A stretch of 64,000 nt of DNA from Nitrososphaera sp. (GTDB lineage: Archaea; Thermoproteota; Nitrososphaeria; Nitrososphaerales; Nitrososphaeraceae), in contig NZ_JACAEH010000021.1 in the NCBI RefSeq assembly GCF_013388945.1, forward strand, positions 1-64,000. The letters are read 5' to 3'. The notes below the pieces were generated by a model that ran no database searches, was not told the origin of the DNA, and saw nothing but the letters and a program-made list of their open reading frames with translations. Below are positions 34,354 through 43,020 of this stretch, one piece after another. Positions within the stretch are counted from its first letter, which is position 1, and each line of letters starts with the position of its first letter. The position numbers and the translations under genes are program-made.

Positions 34354-34683
34354 CTAGGCCTTTTGTTCAAACCTGTCAAACATTTTGGAACTTGCCAATA
34401 TCCAGCCGTAGTGCGACTCGTCGTGGACGTATCGCACCTCTCTCACTATGGGCACGATGTCGCGCTTGCGCAGCGTGAGAACAAACTCTCCCTGCATGGT
34501 CATGCCAAGTTTCTTTGCCCTGCTGTTTGACTTCTCGCTCCGGGGCAAGAGTATGCGAAAGCTGAACTCGTCCGCGCTTTTCTGGTAGGCGTCTGCCATC
34601 CTGTCTGCTGCAAGCCGGATTTCAGCAATCTCTTTCAGGTCGAATGTTTCCTGCACTGGAAAGCTCGCGTATTGCGACGTCAT
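34354..34683 (-). CDS. Hypothetical protein coupled to geranylgeranyl reductase
   Basis: This 109-residue soluble protein, rich in charged residues, contains FSFRILLPRSEKSNSRAKKL and GEFVLTLRKRDIVPIVREVR, consistent with a small alpha/beta domain. Its ATG overlaps the stop of the reductase gene (TAATG), so it is cotranslated. No family is recognised. A helper role in lipid reduction is possible by context. Confidence 0.7.
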   Translation of the reverse strand: MTSQYASFPVQETFDLKEIAEIRLAADRMADAYQKSADEFSFRILLPRSEKSNSRAKKLGMTMQGEFVLTLRKRDIVPIVREVRYVHDESHYGWILASSKMFDRFEQKA

Positions 34684-36137
34684 TACTTGTACTTGGCAAA
34701 CGCTTCCTGCAGCATGCCGTGCAGTCGCTTGCTCCAGTCGGGGAACCCGCCCGGAGTTTCAGGGTAATCGTAATAGTGTTCCGTCAGTTTCTTGTTGATG
34801 TCTGCGCAGTAGCGCAGGTCGTCTGCAAGTTTCTTGTTCATTGCACCACGTATCATCATGCCCAGCTTGTCGACGGTGCTGAACTCGGGGTGCTCGCCTT
34901 TCGTTATCTTGTCGATGTCCATCTTTGAGAGGAAGTGCTTCATGCCGTAGTTTATCTGGTCGTTGGTCAAACCTTGCAGCATGCGCCTGAACACTTCGAG
35001 GCCTGCAGTCTTGTAGCCATAGTCGTTGATGAAGTGCTTGTTGTACTTCCAAAGCGACTTTTCAGAAGTGTCGTTTGCCTGTATCGCTTCGACTGCGTCT
35101 TTCCCTGCGATTGTCGCAGCGATGATCGCGGGCCCTATGCCTCCTGCGTCCAGCGGCTTTGGCATCCACGCCGAGTCGCCTACCAGCATGTAGCCGTTTG
35201 CGACCATGCAGTCGTTCTGGCGCCTGACAGAGACCTGCCACGTGCCCCAGGCGTTGCCGTCGTCCATCGCGCCGTCTGCAAGCGTCGGGTTCTTGATGAC
35301 GGGGTTGAACTTGACGTACTCGTCTATGAGGGTGTGCAGGTTGGGGTGGACGCCCATTTCCTTGTTGCGGGCGTCAAAGGCTTTCTGCTGCACGCCAAGG
35401 CCGATGTTGACCTTGTTCTTGCCCTTGGGGAAGACCCAGCCGTAGCCTCCCGGCGCAAGCTTTTGATCTAAATGGATGATGCAGTAGTCTGGGTCAAAGA
35501 ACGTCAAATCCTCATGGTCCTGCTCGAAATTGTAGATGTAGCGTCCGGTGGCTTCAAGGTCATCGCGGTCTATTCTGCGCTCGATGTGCGACTTTATCGG
35601 CAGGTTGGTGCGCAGGACTGAAGTCACGCCGGCGCAGTCAATGACGAGTTTTGCAGTTTTCTTGAACACTGTCTTGTTGTCCAAGTCGTCGCCCTCTACT
35701 CCTATCACCGTGTTATCCTCGACTATCAGCGACCTGAGTGCGACGCGCTCTTTGAACTCGACCCCCATCTTGCGGCAGTCCGCAAGCTGGCGCTGCGGGA
35801 GCATCTTGCGGTTCAGGATATACCCTTCCCCGTCAAATGAGACCTTTGTCTCGTGGTCAGGCGAAAACGCCACCACGCCCTTGACAGGGTGCTCTATCTC
35901 GGGCTTGCCCCAGCTGATGTGTATGCGCTCTGTCATGTAGTCGACGGTGTTCTTGCCCACTGCGTCGCCGCAGACCCAGCCCGATATGGTCTTCATGCCC
36001 TGCTGGGGAAACGCGTTCCTGTCGATTACGAGGATCTTCAGACTCTGCCGAGAGTAATACGCTGCCGATGTTGCAACTATCATGCCCGCAAGCCCGCCGC
36101 CTGCGATGATAATGTCATAATCACGCTGTCCGGACAT
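34683..36137 (-). CDS. Geranylgeranyl reductase family flavoprotein
   Basis: This 484-residue FAD enzyme reduces the isoprenoid chains of archaeal membrane lipids. The N-terminal DYDIIIAGGGLAGMIVATSA binds FAD. Other landmarks are LVIDCAGVTSVLR, GGYGWVFPKGKNKVNIGLGV and the PKPLDAGGIGPAIIAA loop near the flavin; the C-terminal part is alpha-helical. It is at the long end of the family. The gene is divergent from the HAD hydrolase, with the small partner gene behind it. Confidence 0.93.
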   Translation of the reverse strand: MSGQRDYDIIIAGGGLAGMIVATSAAYYSRQSLKILVIDRNAFPQQGMKTISGWVCGDAVGKNTVDYMTERIHISWGKPEIEHPVKGVVAFSPDHETKVSFDGEGYILNRKMLPQRQLADCRKMGVEFKERVALRSLIVEDNTVIGVEGDDLDNKTVFKKTAKLVIDCAGVTSVLRTNLPIKSHIERRIDRDDLEATGRYIYNFEQDHEDLTFFDPDYCIIHLDQKLAPGGYGWVFPKGKNKVNIGLGVQQKAFDARNKEMGVHPNLHTLIDEYVKFNPVIKNPTLADGAMDDGNAWGTWQVSVRRQNDCMVANGYMLVGDSAWMPKPLDAGGIGPAIIAATIAGKDAVEAIQANDTSEKSLWKYNKHFINDYGYKTAGLEVFRRMLQGLTNDQINYGMKHFLSKMDIDKITKGEHPEFSTVDKLGMMIRGAMNKKLADDLRYCADINKKLTEHYYDYPETPGGFPDWSKRLHGMLQEAFAKYK

Positions 36138-36197
36138 GTACTGTTAGAGCGAACAGAGCCAAAACGCTATTTAAAGTGTTGGAGAAAAACTGACAGC

Positions 36198-36902
36198 ATG
36201 AAGCCGTTCGTGTTCTTTGACCTCGGCCAGACGCTCGTATCCGAGTGGGACTTTATCGACCACTTTGATCGCAGGTTCCTCGAGGTGCTCAACGGCTTTG
36301 GGGCGCGGATAGACATGAGGAATTACCGCGCAGTCAGGGACAGCATAATCCGAGACCGCAAGATAGGCCACGGAAGCGTCAGGGACCTGGCAATAGAGAT
36401 CTGCAAGGCGGTGCTCCCTGCAGGCTACGGCGAATCGGTGGTGCGCAGGATGGACCCTGCAGTCAAGGAGGGCAGGAAGACCCTTTTCCGCTTTGCAGAA
36501 GGCGCGGACCTTGTCATAAAGCGGCTGTTTGACAAGTATGATCTCGGGATAATCGCAAACCAGTCAGAAGACATCGTCGCGCTCTTGGAGTCCTCAGGGC
36601 TTGACAAATACTTTCAGGTAAAGACGATATCCGGGGCAGTCGGCCTGAGAAAGCCCGACCCCAAGATATTTGCGCTTGCCCTTAATGAGGCAGGGCGCGA
36701 CGCCAGAGACTGCATAATGGTGGGCGACAGGCTTGACACTGACATCTGCCCCGCAAACAAATTAGGAATGAAGACTGTCAGGGTCACCGACTCGCTTTTT
36801 GCGCTGCAGGAGCCAAGGGAAGAATGCGAGCGCGCCATGATGACAGTTGCAAAGCTGACCGACGTGCCAGCTGCAATTGAAAAGCTGCTAGGCCATCTTT
36901 GA
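36198..36902 (+). CDS. HAD-superfamily hydrolase with altered motif I
   Basis: This 234-residue HAD protein has motif I FFDLGQTLV (nucleophile Asp8; the second Asp is Gly10). Motif II/III is IIANQSED and KPDPKIFALAL, and motif IV is MVGDRLDTDICPANKLGMKT. The variant motif I may mean lost acid/base catalysis or a different chemistry. ATG 36198 has GCTATTTAAAGTG about 27 bases before it. The 3' end overlaps the HIT gene by 15 bases. Confidence 0.87.
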   Translation: MKPFVFFDLGQTLVSEWDFIDHFDRRFLEVLNGFGARIDMRNYRAVRDSIIRDRKIGHGSVRDLAIEICKAVLPAGYGESVVRRMDPAVKEGRKTLFRFAEGADLVIKRLFDKYDLGIIANQSEDIVALLESSGLDKYFQVKTISGAVGLRKPDPKIFALALNEAGRDARDCIMVGDRLDTDICPANKLGMKTVRVTDSLFALQEPREECERAMMTVAKLTDVPAAIEKLLGHL

Positions 36903-37298
36903 AAGGATGGCGTCCATTTCCTCTGCCGTCACCTTGGGTTTTCGAAACATCGAGTGCACAGGTCCTGCGCCGTCGCCGGCCTTCCGGGGTATGATGTGCA
37001 CGTGGACGTGCGGCACCTCCTGCCCTGCGCCCCGCCCGTTGTGGACTGCTATGAGCGAAGCGGTTGTACCTGCCGCCGATTCGACTTTCTGCACAATCTC
37101 GTGTACAAGCGCAAAGACTGCCTCCGAGTCCTCCTTGCCCATGTCCTGCACCTTGACATGGTGCGCCTTTGGAACTACGAGTGTGTGGCCTGCGGCAAGC
37201 GGGAACGCGTCAAGAAACGCCATCGCCCGCTCGCTTTGCGCAATTATCCGGGCAGGCACCTTGCCCTGCACTATTTTGCAAAAGATGCAGTCCTGCAT
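36888..37298 (-). CDS. HIT-family nucleotide hydrolase/transferase
   Basis: This 136-residue protein has the N-terminal zinc-like CIFCKIVQGKVPA and the catalytic triad HVHVHIIPR (His-phi-His-phi-His). FLDAFPLAAGHTLVVPKAH is typical of HINT/HIT hydrolases that act on adenosine phosphoramidates or dinucleotides. Start ATG 37298. It lies convergent with the HAD gene. Confidence 0.94.
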   Translation of the reverse strand: MQDCIFCKIVQGKVPARIIAQSERAMAFLDAFPLAAGHTLVVPKAHHVKVQDMGKEDSEAVFALVHEIVQKVESAAGTTASLIAVHNGRGAGQEVPHVHVHIIPRKAGDGAGPVHSMFRKPKVTAEEMDAILSKMA

Positions 37299-37324
37299 GG
37301 CCGGTCTAGCATCGCGGGAAGATA

Positions 37325-38731
37325 TTAACCCGCCGGCGCAGGCTGCGGCGCAAGCCTTGCCAGCTTGGCCTTTGAAGCCACAAACTGCTCGGCGCCTTTT
37401 GCGTCCACCGACGGCGCGCCCTTCTTGCCAACCGTGCCTATGAACTCGGGTGCAAAGTGGTGCTGGGAAAGGTCCTGCGCGACGAGGTTCAGCACGTCGT
37501 TTGTCCCGACTATGACATGGCAGCCGTTCTGCGACGCTGTCGAGTTTTCAACCGCAAATTCCTTTGTGGCAAGCCTTGCTATCTCCTTGTCCCTTACAGG
37601 GATGCTGCTTACAGTTATCTGTGAATTTGCAAGCCCGGCCAGGTCTCCAAGCGCAAACAGGCCCCTTGCGCCCACTGGGTAGACAGCAGTAATGTGCGAC
37701 TGCTTGTCAAATGGCGATCCGAACTCGGGGCAGTATTTTGCGATTATCTTGCCAAGCGCAAAGTGGGGCTCGCTCAGGCTCTTGAGCGCCTCGTCTCTTG
37801 CTGCTGTTATGCTTGACATGCTAACGCCTGCCTTCTCGAACTTGTCTGCGTTTTTCGGCTCCATGAGGGCCATCGCGTGCATGCTGATCGAAGCCAGGCC
37901 GCCGAACTTGTTTGTTATCATAACGCCCATGCCTTCTTCTATTTGGTCGTACCATGTTGGCATCTCCTTGTTTGTTATCGCAACCGCGCTCGTGCCGTAG
38001 AACAGCCGGCCCTTCTTGAGCGAGCTGTAATCTTCCATCGGCAGGTTGTGGCGCGCAGTTGCCGCGTCCAGGTTTTTCCGTATCATGTCAAGCATCTCTT
38101 CAGACGGCGCGTCGTATATCGGAAAGAACTTGTACTGCGACGGGTTGCCGCAGCCAAGCAGGTTGAGCCTCTCGACGGCGCCTGCAACCGCGATTTTCAC
38201 GTGGACCTCGGCGTCAGGGCCTGCAGTCACGTCTGTCACCTGCGCAAAGGAGGTGAGTGCCGGCATGTGGCCGTCCTTGTTGCCCCGGTGCAGTGCGATG
38301 TAGTCAAAGAGCGCAAACTGCGCGTCCTGGTGCTCGGTGAGCGCTATTTGCGCGTTTGACACCGCCACCTTGGCGCTGAACGCTGACAGGAAATTGTGCA
38401 AAGTCTCGCCAAGCGCCTTTGGCGACTCGCCCGTGGTCGCATGGACGCGAAATAGCGCAAGGGCGCGCTTTACTTCCACTTCCTTGTCGACTGCAGGGCT
38501 TGCAAGCTCGTAGACGCGACGGGTCAGCTCGGGCTCCTTGCCCTCTATGTGCGGGTACGCGTCAAACCATGAAGGGGTTATCTTGACCGTGCTGCGCTTG
38601 ACCTCTGCCAGCGCTTCCTTGAGCACCTGCGGGTCTACCTCTGCGGTGCATGAAGAGACCCACTTGAGCGGGTCAAAGCCCAGTTTCCTGTATTCCTTTA
38701 TCATTTCCCAAAAATTATCTGCCAATCTCAA
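37325..38731 (-). CDS. Large conserved hypothetical protein beside sulfate assimilation
   Basis: This 468-residue soluble protein has no signal or membrane segment. Parts such as MGVMITNKFGGLASISMHAM and AVYPVGARGLFALGDLAGLA have the glycine-rich, aspartate-ended turns of ATP-binding AIR-synthase/SelD-like folds, but I cannot confirm it. It begins ATG 38731 and diverges from the APS reductase gene; the shared AT-rich intergenic region may coordinate them. A role in sulfur or selenium metabolism is a contextual guess. Confidence 0.7.
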   Translation of the reverse strand: MRLADNFWEMIKEYRKLGFDPLKWVSSCTAEVDPQVLKEALAEVKRSTVKITPSWFDAYPHIEGKEPELTRRVYELASPAVDKEVEVKRALALFRVHATTGESPKALGETLHNFLSAFSAKVAVSNAQIALTEHQDAQFALFDYIALHRGNKDGHMPALTSFAQVTDVTAGPDAEVHVKIAVAGAVERLNLLGCGNPSQYKFFPIYDAPSEEMLDMIRKNLDAATARHNLPMEDYSSLKKGRLFYGTSAVAITNKEMPTWYDQIEEGMGVMITNKFGGLASISMHAMALMEPKNADKFEKAGVSMSSITAARDEALKSLSEPHFALGKIIAKYCPEFGSPFDKQSHITAVYPVGARGLFALGDLAGLANSQITVSSIPVRDKEIARLATKEFAVENSTASQNGCHVIVGTNDVLNLVAQDLSQHHFAPEFIGTVGKKGAPSVDAKGAEQFVASKAKLARLAPQPAPAG

Positions 38732-38864
38732 TCTCCTCTAGCGAACACTATTCCAAAGCGAAGTAATACACAATATATAGAAAATAACTTGTTAATAAAC
38801 AAATTTCTTGCACGCCTCGTGCTGAGAACAATCATTATAAGGCGATCGGAATCCACCTTTGTAC
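38732..38864. promoter_or_regulatory. Divergent promoter region for cysH and the 468-residue protein
   Basis: The stretch is AT-rich. CATTATAAGG (38833-38842) lies about 27 bases before ATG 38865 of cysH, and CACAATATATAG (38768-38779) may serve the minus-strand gene. No further operator was recognised. Confidence 0.5.
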
Positions 38865-39593
38865 ATGAGGCTGACTGCGGCCCAAGTCGACCAGCTTGCC
38901 ATGGAGTTTGAGAGCAAGTCCGCGCATGAGGTTTTAAAGTGGGCCCTTGACACTTTTGGCCCGAGGATAGGCCTTGCATCCAGTTTCGGCGCAGAGGACG
39001 TCGCTGTTATAGACATGATGGCAAAGATAGACAAGAACTCCAACGTGTTTACGCTTGACACCGGCCGGCTCAACCAGGAAACGTACGACGTGATGGACGA
39101 CGTGCGCACCAGGTACGGCATAAAGATAAACGTGTTCTTCCCGGACCAGAAAGAGGTCGAGGAGATGGTCAAGAGCCTCGGCATGAACCTGATGTACGCT
39201 TCCGTGGAAAACCGCAAGCTGTGCTGCGAGATCCGCAAGGTACATCCGCTCAACAGGGCGCTTGCAAACCTCGACGGCTGGATAACCGGCCTCAGGCGCG
39301 ACCAGGCGGCGACCAGGGCCGACACGAAAAAGATAGAGATTGACAATTCTCACGGCGGCATCATCAAGCTGAACCCGATAGCAGACTGGACTTCAGACCA
39401 GGTGTGGGACTATATCCGCAAGAACAACGTTCCGTACAACAAGCTGCACGACATGGGCTACCCGAGCATCGGGTGCGAGCCGTGCACCCGGCCGATAAAG
39501 ATAGGAGAAGACCCGCGCGCCGGCAGGTGGTGGTGGGAGAGCGCCGCCAACAAGGAATGCGGCCTGCACTTTGACCCGACAAAGAAAAAGTGA
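38865..39593 (+). CDS. cysH: Adenylyl-sulfate (APS) reductase, Fe-S type (CysH family)
   Basis: This 242-residue enzyme reduces activated sulfate to sulfite. The adenylate-binding core is ASSFGAEDVAVIDMMAK and TLDTGRLNQETYDVMD. The 4Fe-4S ligands Cys120, Cys121, Cys204 and Cys207 (LCCEIRK and GCEPCTRPI) indicate APS rather than PAPS as substrate. The catalytic Cys232 is in KECGLHF near the end. ATG 38865 is favoured by the TATA position over TTG 38859. It overlaps the Sat start by four bases. Confidence 0.93.
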   Translation: MRLTAAQVDQLAMEFESKSAHEVLKWALDTFGPRIGLASSFGAEDVAVIDMMAKIDKNSNVFTLDTGRLNQETYDVMDDVRTRYGIKINVFFPDQKEVEEMVKSLGMNLMYASVENRKLCCEIRKVHPLNRALANLDGWITGLRRDQAATRADTKKIEIDNSHGGIIKLNPIADWTSDQVWDYIRKNNVPYNKLHDMGYPSIGCEPCTRPIKIGEDPRAGRWWWESAANKECGLHFDPTKKK

Positions 39594-40723
39594 AAGAGAT
39601 GATAGCACCACACGGCGGCAGGCTCGTAAGCAGGTTTTCGACAGGCAGCCTCGACGGCATGGAGGCGATAGAGGTATCAAACGACCTGAGAAACGACATA
39701 GAGAACATCGCAGACGGCATCTTCAGCCCGCTTGAAGGCTTTGTCGGCCGCGATGACTTTGAGAGCATCGTGAAAAGAGGCAGGCTGAAAAGCGGGCTTG
39801 CCTGGACGGTGCCCATTGTGCTTGACGTCGACGAAAAGACCGCTTCGATGGCAAAGAATGCCGGACAAGTAGCGCTTGCAGTCGCAGGCGAAAAGTTTGC
39901 GTCGCTCAAAATAGATGAAGTGTACAGCTTTGACAAACTTGAATCTGCCAAGGCAATCTACGGCACGGGCGACACCAAGCACCCGGGCGTCAGCAAGATG
40001 GTGAACATGAAAGACCGCCTGCTTGCAGGGAAGATACAGGTGTCAAAGAAGATTGCAGACGGCCCGCTCCGAAAATACAGGATGACGCCGGCCCAGACAA
40101 GGGCAGAAATCGAAAAGCGCGGCTGGAAGACGGTAGTTGGATTTCAGACACGAAACGTCCCGCACGTGGCGCACGAGATGCTGCAAAAGGCGGCGCTCAA
40201 CCTCTACGACGGGCTGTTTGTAAACCCGCTCATAGGCAAGAAAAAGCAGGGCGACTTCAAGGACGAGGTGATACTTGCTGCGTACGAGACGCTCATCGAG
40301 AACTATTACCCCAAGAACAGGGCCATGTTTGTCACGCTGCACACGGAAATGAGGTACGCCGGCCCCAAGGAGGCGATACACCACGCGATAATGAGGAAGA
40401 ACTTTGGCTGCACGCATTTTATCGTAGGCCGCGACCACGCCGGCGTGGGCGACTATTACCACCCGTTTGCCGCGCACGAGATATTTGCCCACTACCCTGA
40501 GCTAGAGATACAGCCGGTGTTCTTTCCTGCTTTCTACTACTGCAAAAAGTGCCTTTCGTTTGCAAACGAGCGCAACTGCCCCCACGGTCCGGAATCGCGG
40601 GAAGAATTGAGCGGTACAAAGATGCGCAAGATGGTGAGCTCCGGCGAGATCCCGGCGCCACACCTGATGCGGCCCGAGATAGCAAAACTCATAGTCTCCT
40701 TCAAGGAGCCGTTTGTTCCCTGA
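39590..40723 (+). CDS. sat: Sulfate adenylyltransferase (ATP sulfurylase)
   Basis: This 377-residue enzyme forms APS from sulfate and ATP. Signatures are the N-terminal PUA-like domain (DGIFSPLEGFVGRDDF), VVGFQTRNVPHVAHEMLQKA and GRDHAGVGDYYHPFAAHEIF. FYCKKCLSF-type Cys pairs (YCKKCLSFANERNCP) form a likely zinc site. The GTG start overlaps the cysH stop; ATG 39599 is a nearby alternative. No kinase domain is attached. With cysH it forms a sulfate-assimilation operon. Confidence 0.95.
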   Translation: MKEMIAPHGGRLVSRFSTGSLDGMEAIEVSNDLRNDIENIADGIFSPLEGFVGRDDFESIVKRGRLKSGLAWTVPIVLDVDEKTASMAKNAGQVALAVAGEKFASLKIDEVYSFDKLESAKAIYGTGDTKHPGVSKMVNMKDRLLAGKIQVSKKIADGPLRKYRMTPAQTRAEIEKRGWKTVVGFQTRNVPHVAHEMLQKAALNLYDGLFVNPLIGKKKQGDFKDEVILAAYETLIENYYPKNRAMFVTLHTEMRYAGPKEAIHHAIMRKNFGCTHFIVGRDHAGVGDYYHPFAAHEIFAHYPELEIQPVFFPAFYYCKKCLSFANERNCPHGPESREELSGTKMRKMVSSGEIPAPHLMRPEIAKLIVSFKEPFVP

Positions 40724-41093
40724 CAAGCGGGATTATTTTTTCAAGGATGAGCCGCTCGTGGTCTGACCTGTTGTCAAACGACACCATCAGGATGTGGCTC
40801 TCCGGGTCGCGCATGGGTATCGTGGCCCTCTTTACCTTCTCGTACATTGCAAAGGCGTAGACTGTCTTGCCGAGTTTCTGCTCAAGGGTCTGCCTGGTGC
40901 CCATGCGGATTATCGACTGCGTGACTGAAAGTTCCGATTCTTGCCTTGTCAAAAGCGGATCGAGCCCCTCACGGTATATCGAAGCCACGACCTTGCCAAA
41001 CTTCGTGGCGATGCCTGCAAAGCGGATGCCCTCGTCGAGATCAAGGATCTCGCCGCAAAGCCTGGCAGCGTTCACGGGTATCTTGGTAGACAT
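40701..41093 (-). CDS. Thaumarchaeal signalling-type hypothetical (possibly DUF6659 family)
   Basis: This 130-residue alpha/beta protein begins ARLCGEILDLDEGIRFAGIA and continues with a pattern of Gly-Arg-Glu-Gly and SELSVTQSIIRMGTRQTLEQ, then KTVYAFAMYEKVKRATIPM. The same layout is seen in the genes at 60963 and 61686, so they are a family, perhaps DUF6659 (recollection). Profilin/roadblock-like folds are of this size. It converges with sat and overlaps by 23 bases. Confidence 0.7.
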   Translation of the reverse strand: MSTKIPVNAARLCGEILDLDEGIRFAGIATKFGKVVASIYREGLDPLLTRQESELSVTQSIIRMGTRQTLEQKLGKTVYAFAMYEKVKRATIPMRDPESHILMVSFDNRSDHERLILEKIIPLVREQTAP

Positions 41094-41135
41094 GACTAGA
41101 TAATCAAGTTGTCGGTGAAAAAGAAGGGAAGGGGC

Positions 41136-42167
41136 TTAGAGCCCCGGTACGTCGTTTGTCGCGGAATTGTACGCCTTGGCCTCTGTGAAGAGCAGGAAGG
41201 TGAAGAACACCGGCTGCGTCGGGTTGTCCACCGACCACGGCGTCGACTGCGGCAGAGGCTCTGGCGCGTCCACTCCAAGCTTTTCAAGGAGCGCATAGTC
41301 TACCGGCGGGGGCGTTGTGAGCGACGGGTCGTCTGACATCGGCGTGAACGACTGCGCCTGCTCTGACGTCAGCGGGCCTATGCCGCCTGGAAGCTCCACA
41401 CCACTTGGGATGTTGACGAGGAACAGGAGCACAACAAGTGGCGTGCCGTCGTTGTTCTGCATGTCAGAGAAGAACGCCTTCTCGTCGACTGCCTTTCCGA
41501 CCATCAGGTGCATGAATATGTTCTCTGCAACCATCCTGCCTCCATCTGTCTCGTCGTAGACGTTTGCGTGTCCGTACAGCGCGACCTTGTTCCAGAACAG
41601 CGGCACGTCGGCCCTGTCGACCATCGAGTGGCCGTGCTGGTACTGGTCAAACGCCACGCCGTCTCCGGGTACGAGGAAGTCAGGCGTCCTTGTCGGCAGC
41701 GGTGTCTGCTCCGGGTCGTCGTTGTTCCACTTTGTGTCGACCATCTCGACGCGGTACTTGTGGCCCGCTACCTGGTGGTCGCCATAGGTGATGGGCGCGA
41801 CGTAGGTGGCTACAAACCTGTTGTCTTCAGCGTCGCCGGCCTCCTTGAACACGCCCCTGAACGAGGCGTCCACCGGTGTCCCGCACGTGATGTCATTTCC
41901 ACAGGCAAACGTGTCGTTAAAGAACGGGAATATGCCTCCCGGCCCGAACACGTTGGTCCTGCCGGCGTTCGGCTCGTACAGCGCTTTTCCGCCTGCAAAC
42001 GCCTTGACGTAGGGCCTGTCGTTGGCGCCCTGCGCCTCGGCGTCGATTGTTGCTCTCTGTATGCCAATCGCCATGACGGCGGGCACCATCGCAACCAGCA
42101 TGGCTGCAAAGACCGCGCCTATCAGGACGTTTGGCTTTATCTTGCCGTTTCCGTCTCGTAGGTTCAT
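41136..42167 (-). CDS. Exported protein with N-terminal membrane anchor
   Basis: This 343-residue protein has a signal/anchor at residues 12-32 (NVLIGAVFAAMLVAMVPAVM). Its outside domain is rich in His pairs (YGDHQVAGHKYRVE, YQHGHSM) and has one Cys pair (ACGNDITCG), consistent with metal binding. The tail carries LLEKLGVDAPEPLPQ and VFFTFLLF. CCTTTATAGC lies upstream on its strand. It may be a periplasm-like extracellular metalloprotein; no family is recognised. Confidence 0.75.
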   Translation of the reverse strand: MNLRDGNGKIKPNVLIGAVFAAMLVAMVPAVMAIGIQRATIDAEAQGANDRPYVKAFAGGKALYEPNAGRTNVFGPGGIFPFFNDTFACGNDITCGTPVDASFRGVFKEAGDAEDNRFVATYVAPITYGDHQVAGHKYRVEMVDTKWNNDDPEQTPLPTRTPDFLVPGDGVAFDQYQHGHSMVDRADVPLFWNKVALYGHANVYDETDGGRMVAENIFMHLMVGKAVDEKAFFSDMQNNDGTPLVVLLFLVNIPSGVELPGGIGPLTSEQAQSFTPMSDDPSLTTPPPVDYALLEKLGVDAPEPLPQSTPWSVDNPTQPVFFTFLLFTEAKAYNSATNDVPGL

Positions 42168-42274
42168 TGCGCGTGCATCGGCGGCAGCTATAAAGGATTT
42201 TTCCCCAATTCAGACCCAGTTTCTTCCCCAATCCCGGACAACTTTATATCTGCCGGCCGGAACAATCGACGCGG
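42168..42274. promoter_or_regulatory. Divergent promoter with repeated TTCCCCAAT motif
   Basis: Two copies, TTTTTCCCCAATT (42198-42210) and CTTCCCCAATCC (42223-42234), sit between the exported-protein gene and the winged-helix gene. TATA-like CCTTTATAG (minus) and ACTTTATATC (plus) flank them. A related inverted form lies at 42676-42690. Confidence 0.5.
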
Positions 42275-42664
42275 ATGTTTCTTGCCGCCGGGCTTGCGGG
42301 ACTCGCCGGACTGATAGCGTGGCCTTTCCTGCGCGCCGCCGGGCAGGCTGGCGGCGCAGGTGGCTACCTGGACCCGCGCTTTAAACGCGTGCTCTGGTAC
42401 CTGATAGCAAGCTCGCGGGGCGGCGCAAACCGCGCCAAGATAATTGATCTTGTAAACAGCCGGCCGGCAAACGCAAACCAGATAGCGTCAGAATTGAAAC
42501 TTGACTACAAGACGGTGCTCCACCACCTGAAGGTGCTCACCGAAAACGGCCTTATCATAACTGAAGACCGCGAAGCGTACGGCGCCACGTACTTTTTGAC
42601 GCCGCTCATGGAAAAGAACTACCAGTCGTTCCAGGAGATACTTGCTAGGGTGAGAAGAGAATGA
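42275..42664 (+). CDS. Membrane-anchored ArsR-type winged-helix regulator
   Basis: This 129-residue protein has an N-terminal membrane helix (FLAAGLAGLAGLIAWPFL, residues 2-20) and then a winged helix: RVLWYLIASSRGGANRAKI, NQIASELKLDYKTVLHHLKV and LTENGLIITEDREAYGATYF. A membrane-bound DNA-binding regulator is implied. ACTTTATATCTG precedes ATG by about 27 bases. Repeat motifs in its promoter may be its own operators. Confidence 0.82.
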   Translation: MFLAAGLAGLAGLIAWPFLRAAGQAGGAGGYLDPRFKRVLWYLIASSRGGANRAKIIDLVNSRPANANQIASELKLDYKTVLHHLKVLTENGLIITEDREAYGATYFLTPLMEKNYQSFQEILARVRRE

Positions 42665-42675
42665 CACTTGGGGCC

Positions 42676-42690
42676 AAATTGGGAAAAAGT
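42676..42690. promoter_or_regulatory. Inverted copy of the TTCCC(C)AATT motif
   Basis: AAATTGGGAAAAAGT reads ACTTTTTCCCAATTT on the other strand, matching the two motifs at 42198 and 42223. It lies directly before the small membrane protein at 42721. Confidence 0.4.
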
Positions 42691-42720
42691 AAATTAGGCA
42701 ACGGGGAGGGCGGAAGCTAG

Positions 42721-43020
42721 ATGGACTTTATGCTCGGCGCCGCTGCAGCCGCGCTGGCAAACATCGGGCTCCTTGGAGGCATAATAGCGATGTACATCCA
42801 GAGCCTCCGGCTCATCAAGTCGTATTTCACATGGGGGCTTGTGATAGTGGCCTCGCTTTTCATAGTCCAGAACGTGGTAATAGTCATCTTCTGGTCCAAC
42901 CTCTACGCTGCCGGACCTGCGATCAAAAACATAGTGGACGCGGCCGCGCCGTACCTCTTTGCGATAAACATCGCCCAGTCCGGCGCGCTCGCGGTCCTCT
43001 TCTGGATCACAAGAAAATAG
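42721..43020 (+). CDS. Small three-helix membrane protein
   Basis: This 99-residue protein has hydrophobic helices at about 6-26 (GAAAAALANIGLLGGIIAMY), 37-59 (FTWGLVIVASLFIVQNVVIV) and 76-96. No charged active-site residues are visible. It comes 56 bases after the membrane-bound regulator on the same strand and may be its target. It converges directly with the wHTH gene behind it. Confidence 0.75.
   Translation: MDFMLGAAAAALANIGLLGGIIAMYIQSLRLIKSYFTWGLVIVASLFIVQNVVIVIFWSNLYAAGPAIKNIVDAAAPYLFAINIAQSGALAVLFWITRK

Noticed and set aside
33447-34379. 310-residue version of the exported protein
   Set aside because: The extra N-terminus is not protein-like, and a clear TATA box lies before the ATG at 34136, which begins the signal peptide.
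34275-34478. Plus-strand frame in the gap before the 34354 gene
   Set aside because: It runs into the oppositely oriented gene with no promoter or family support.
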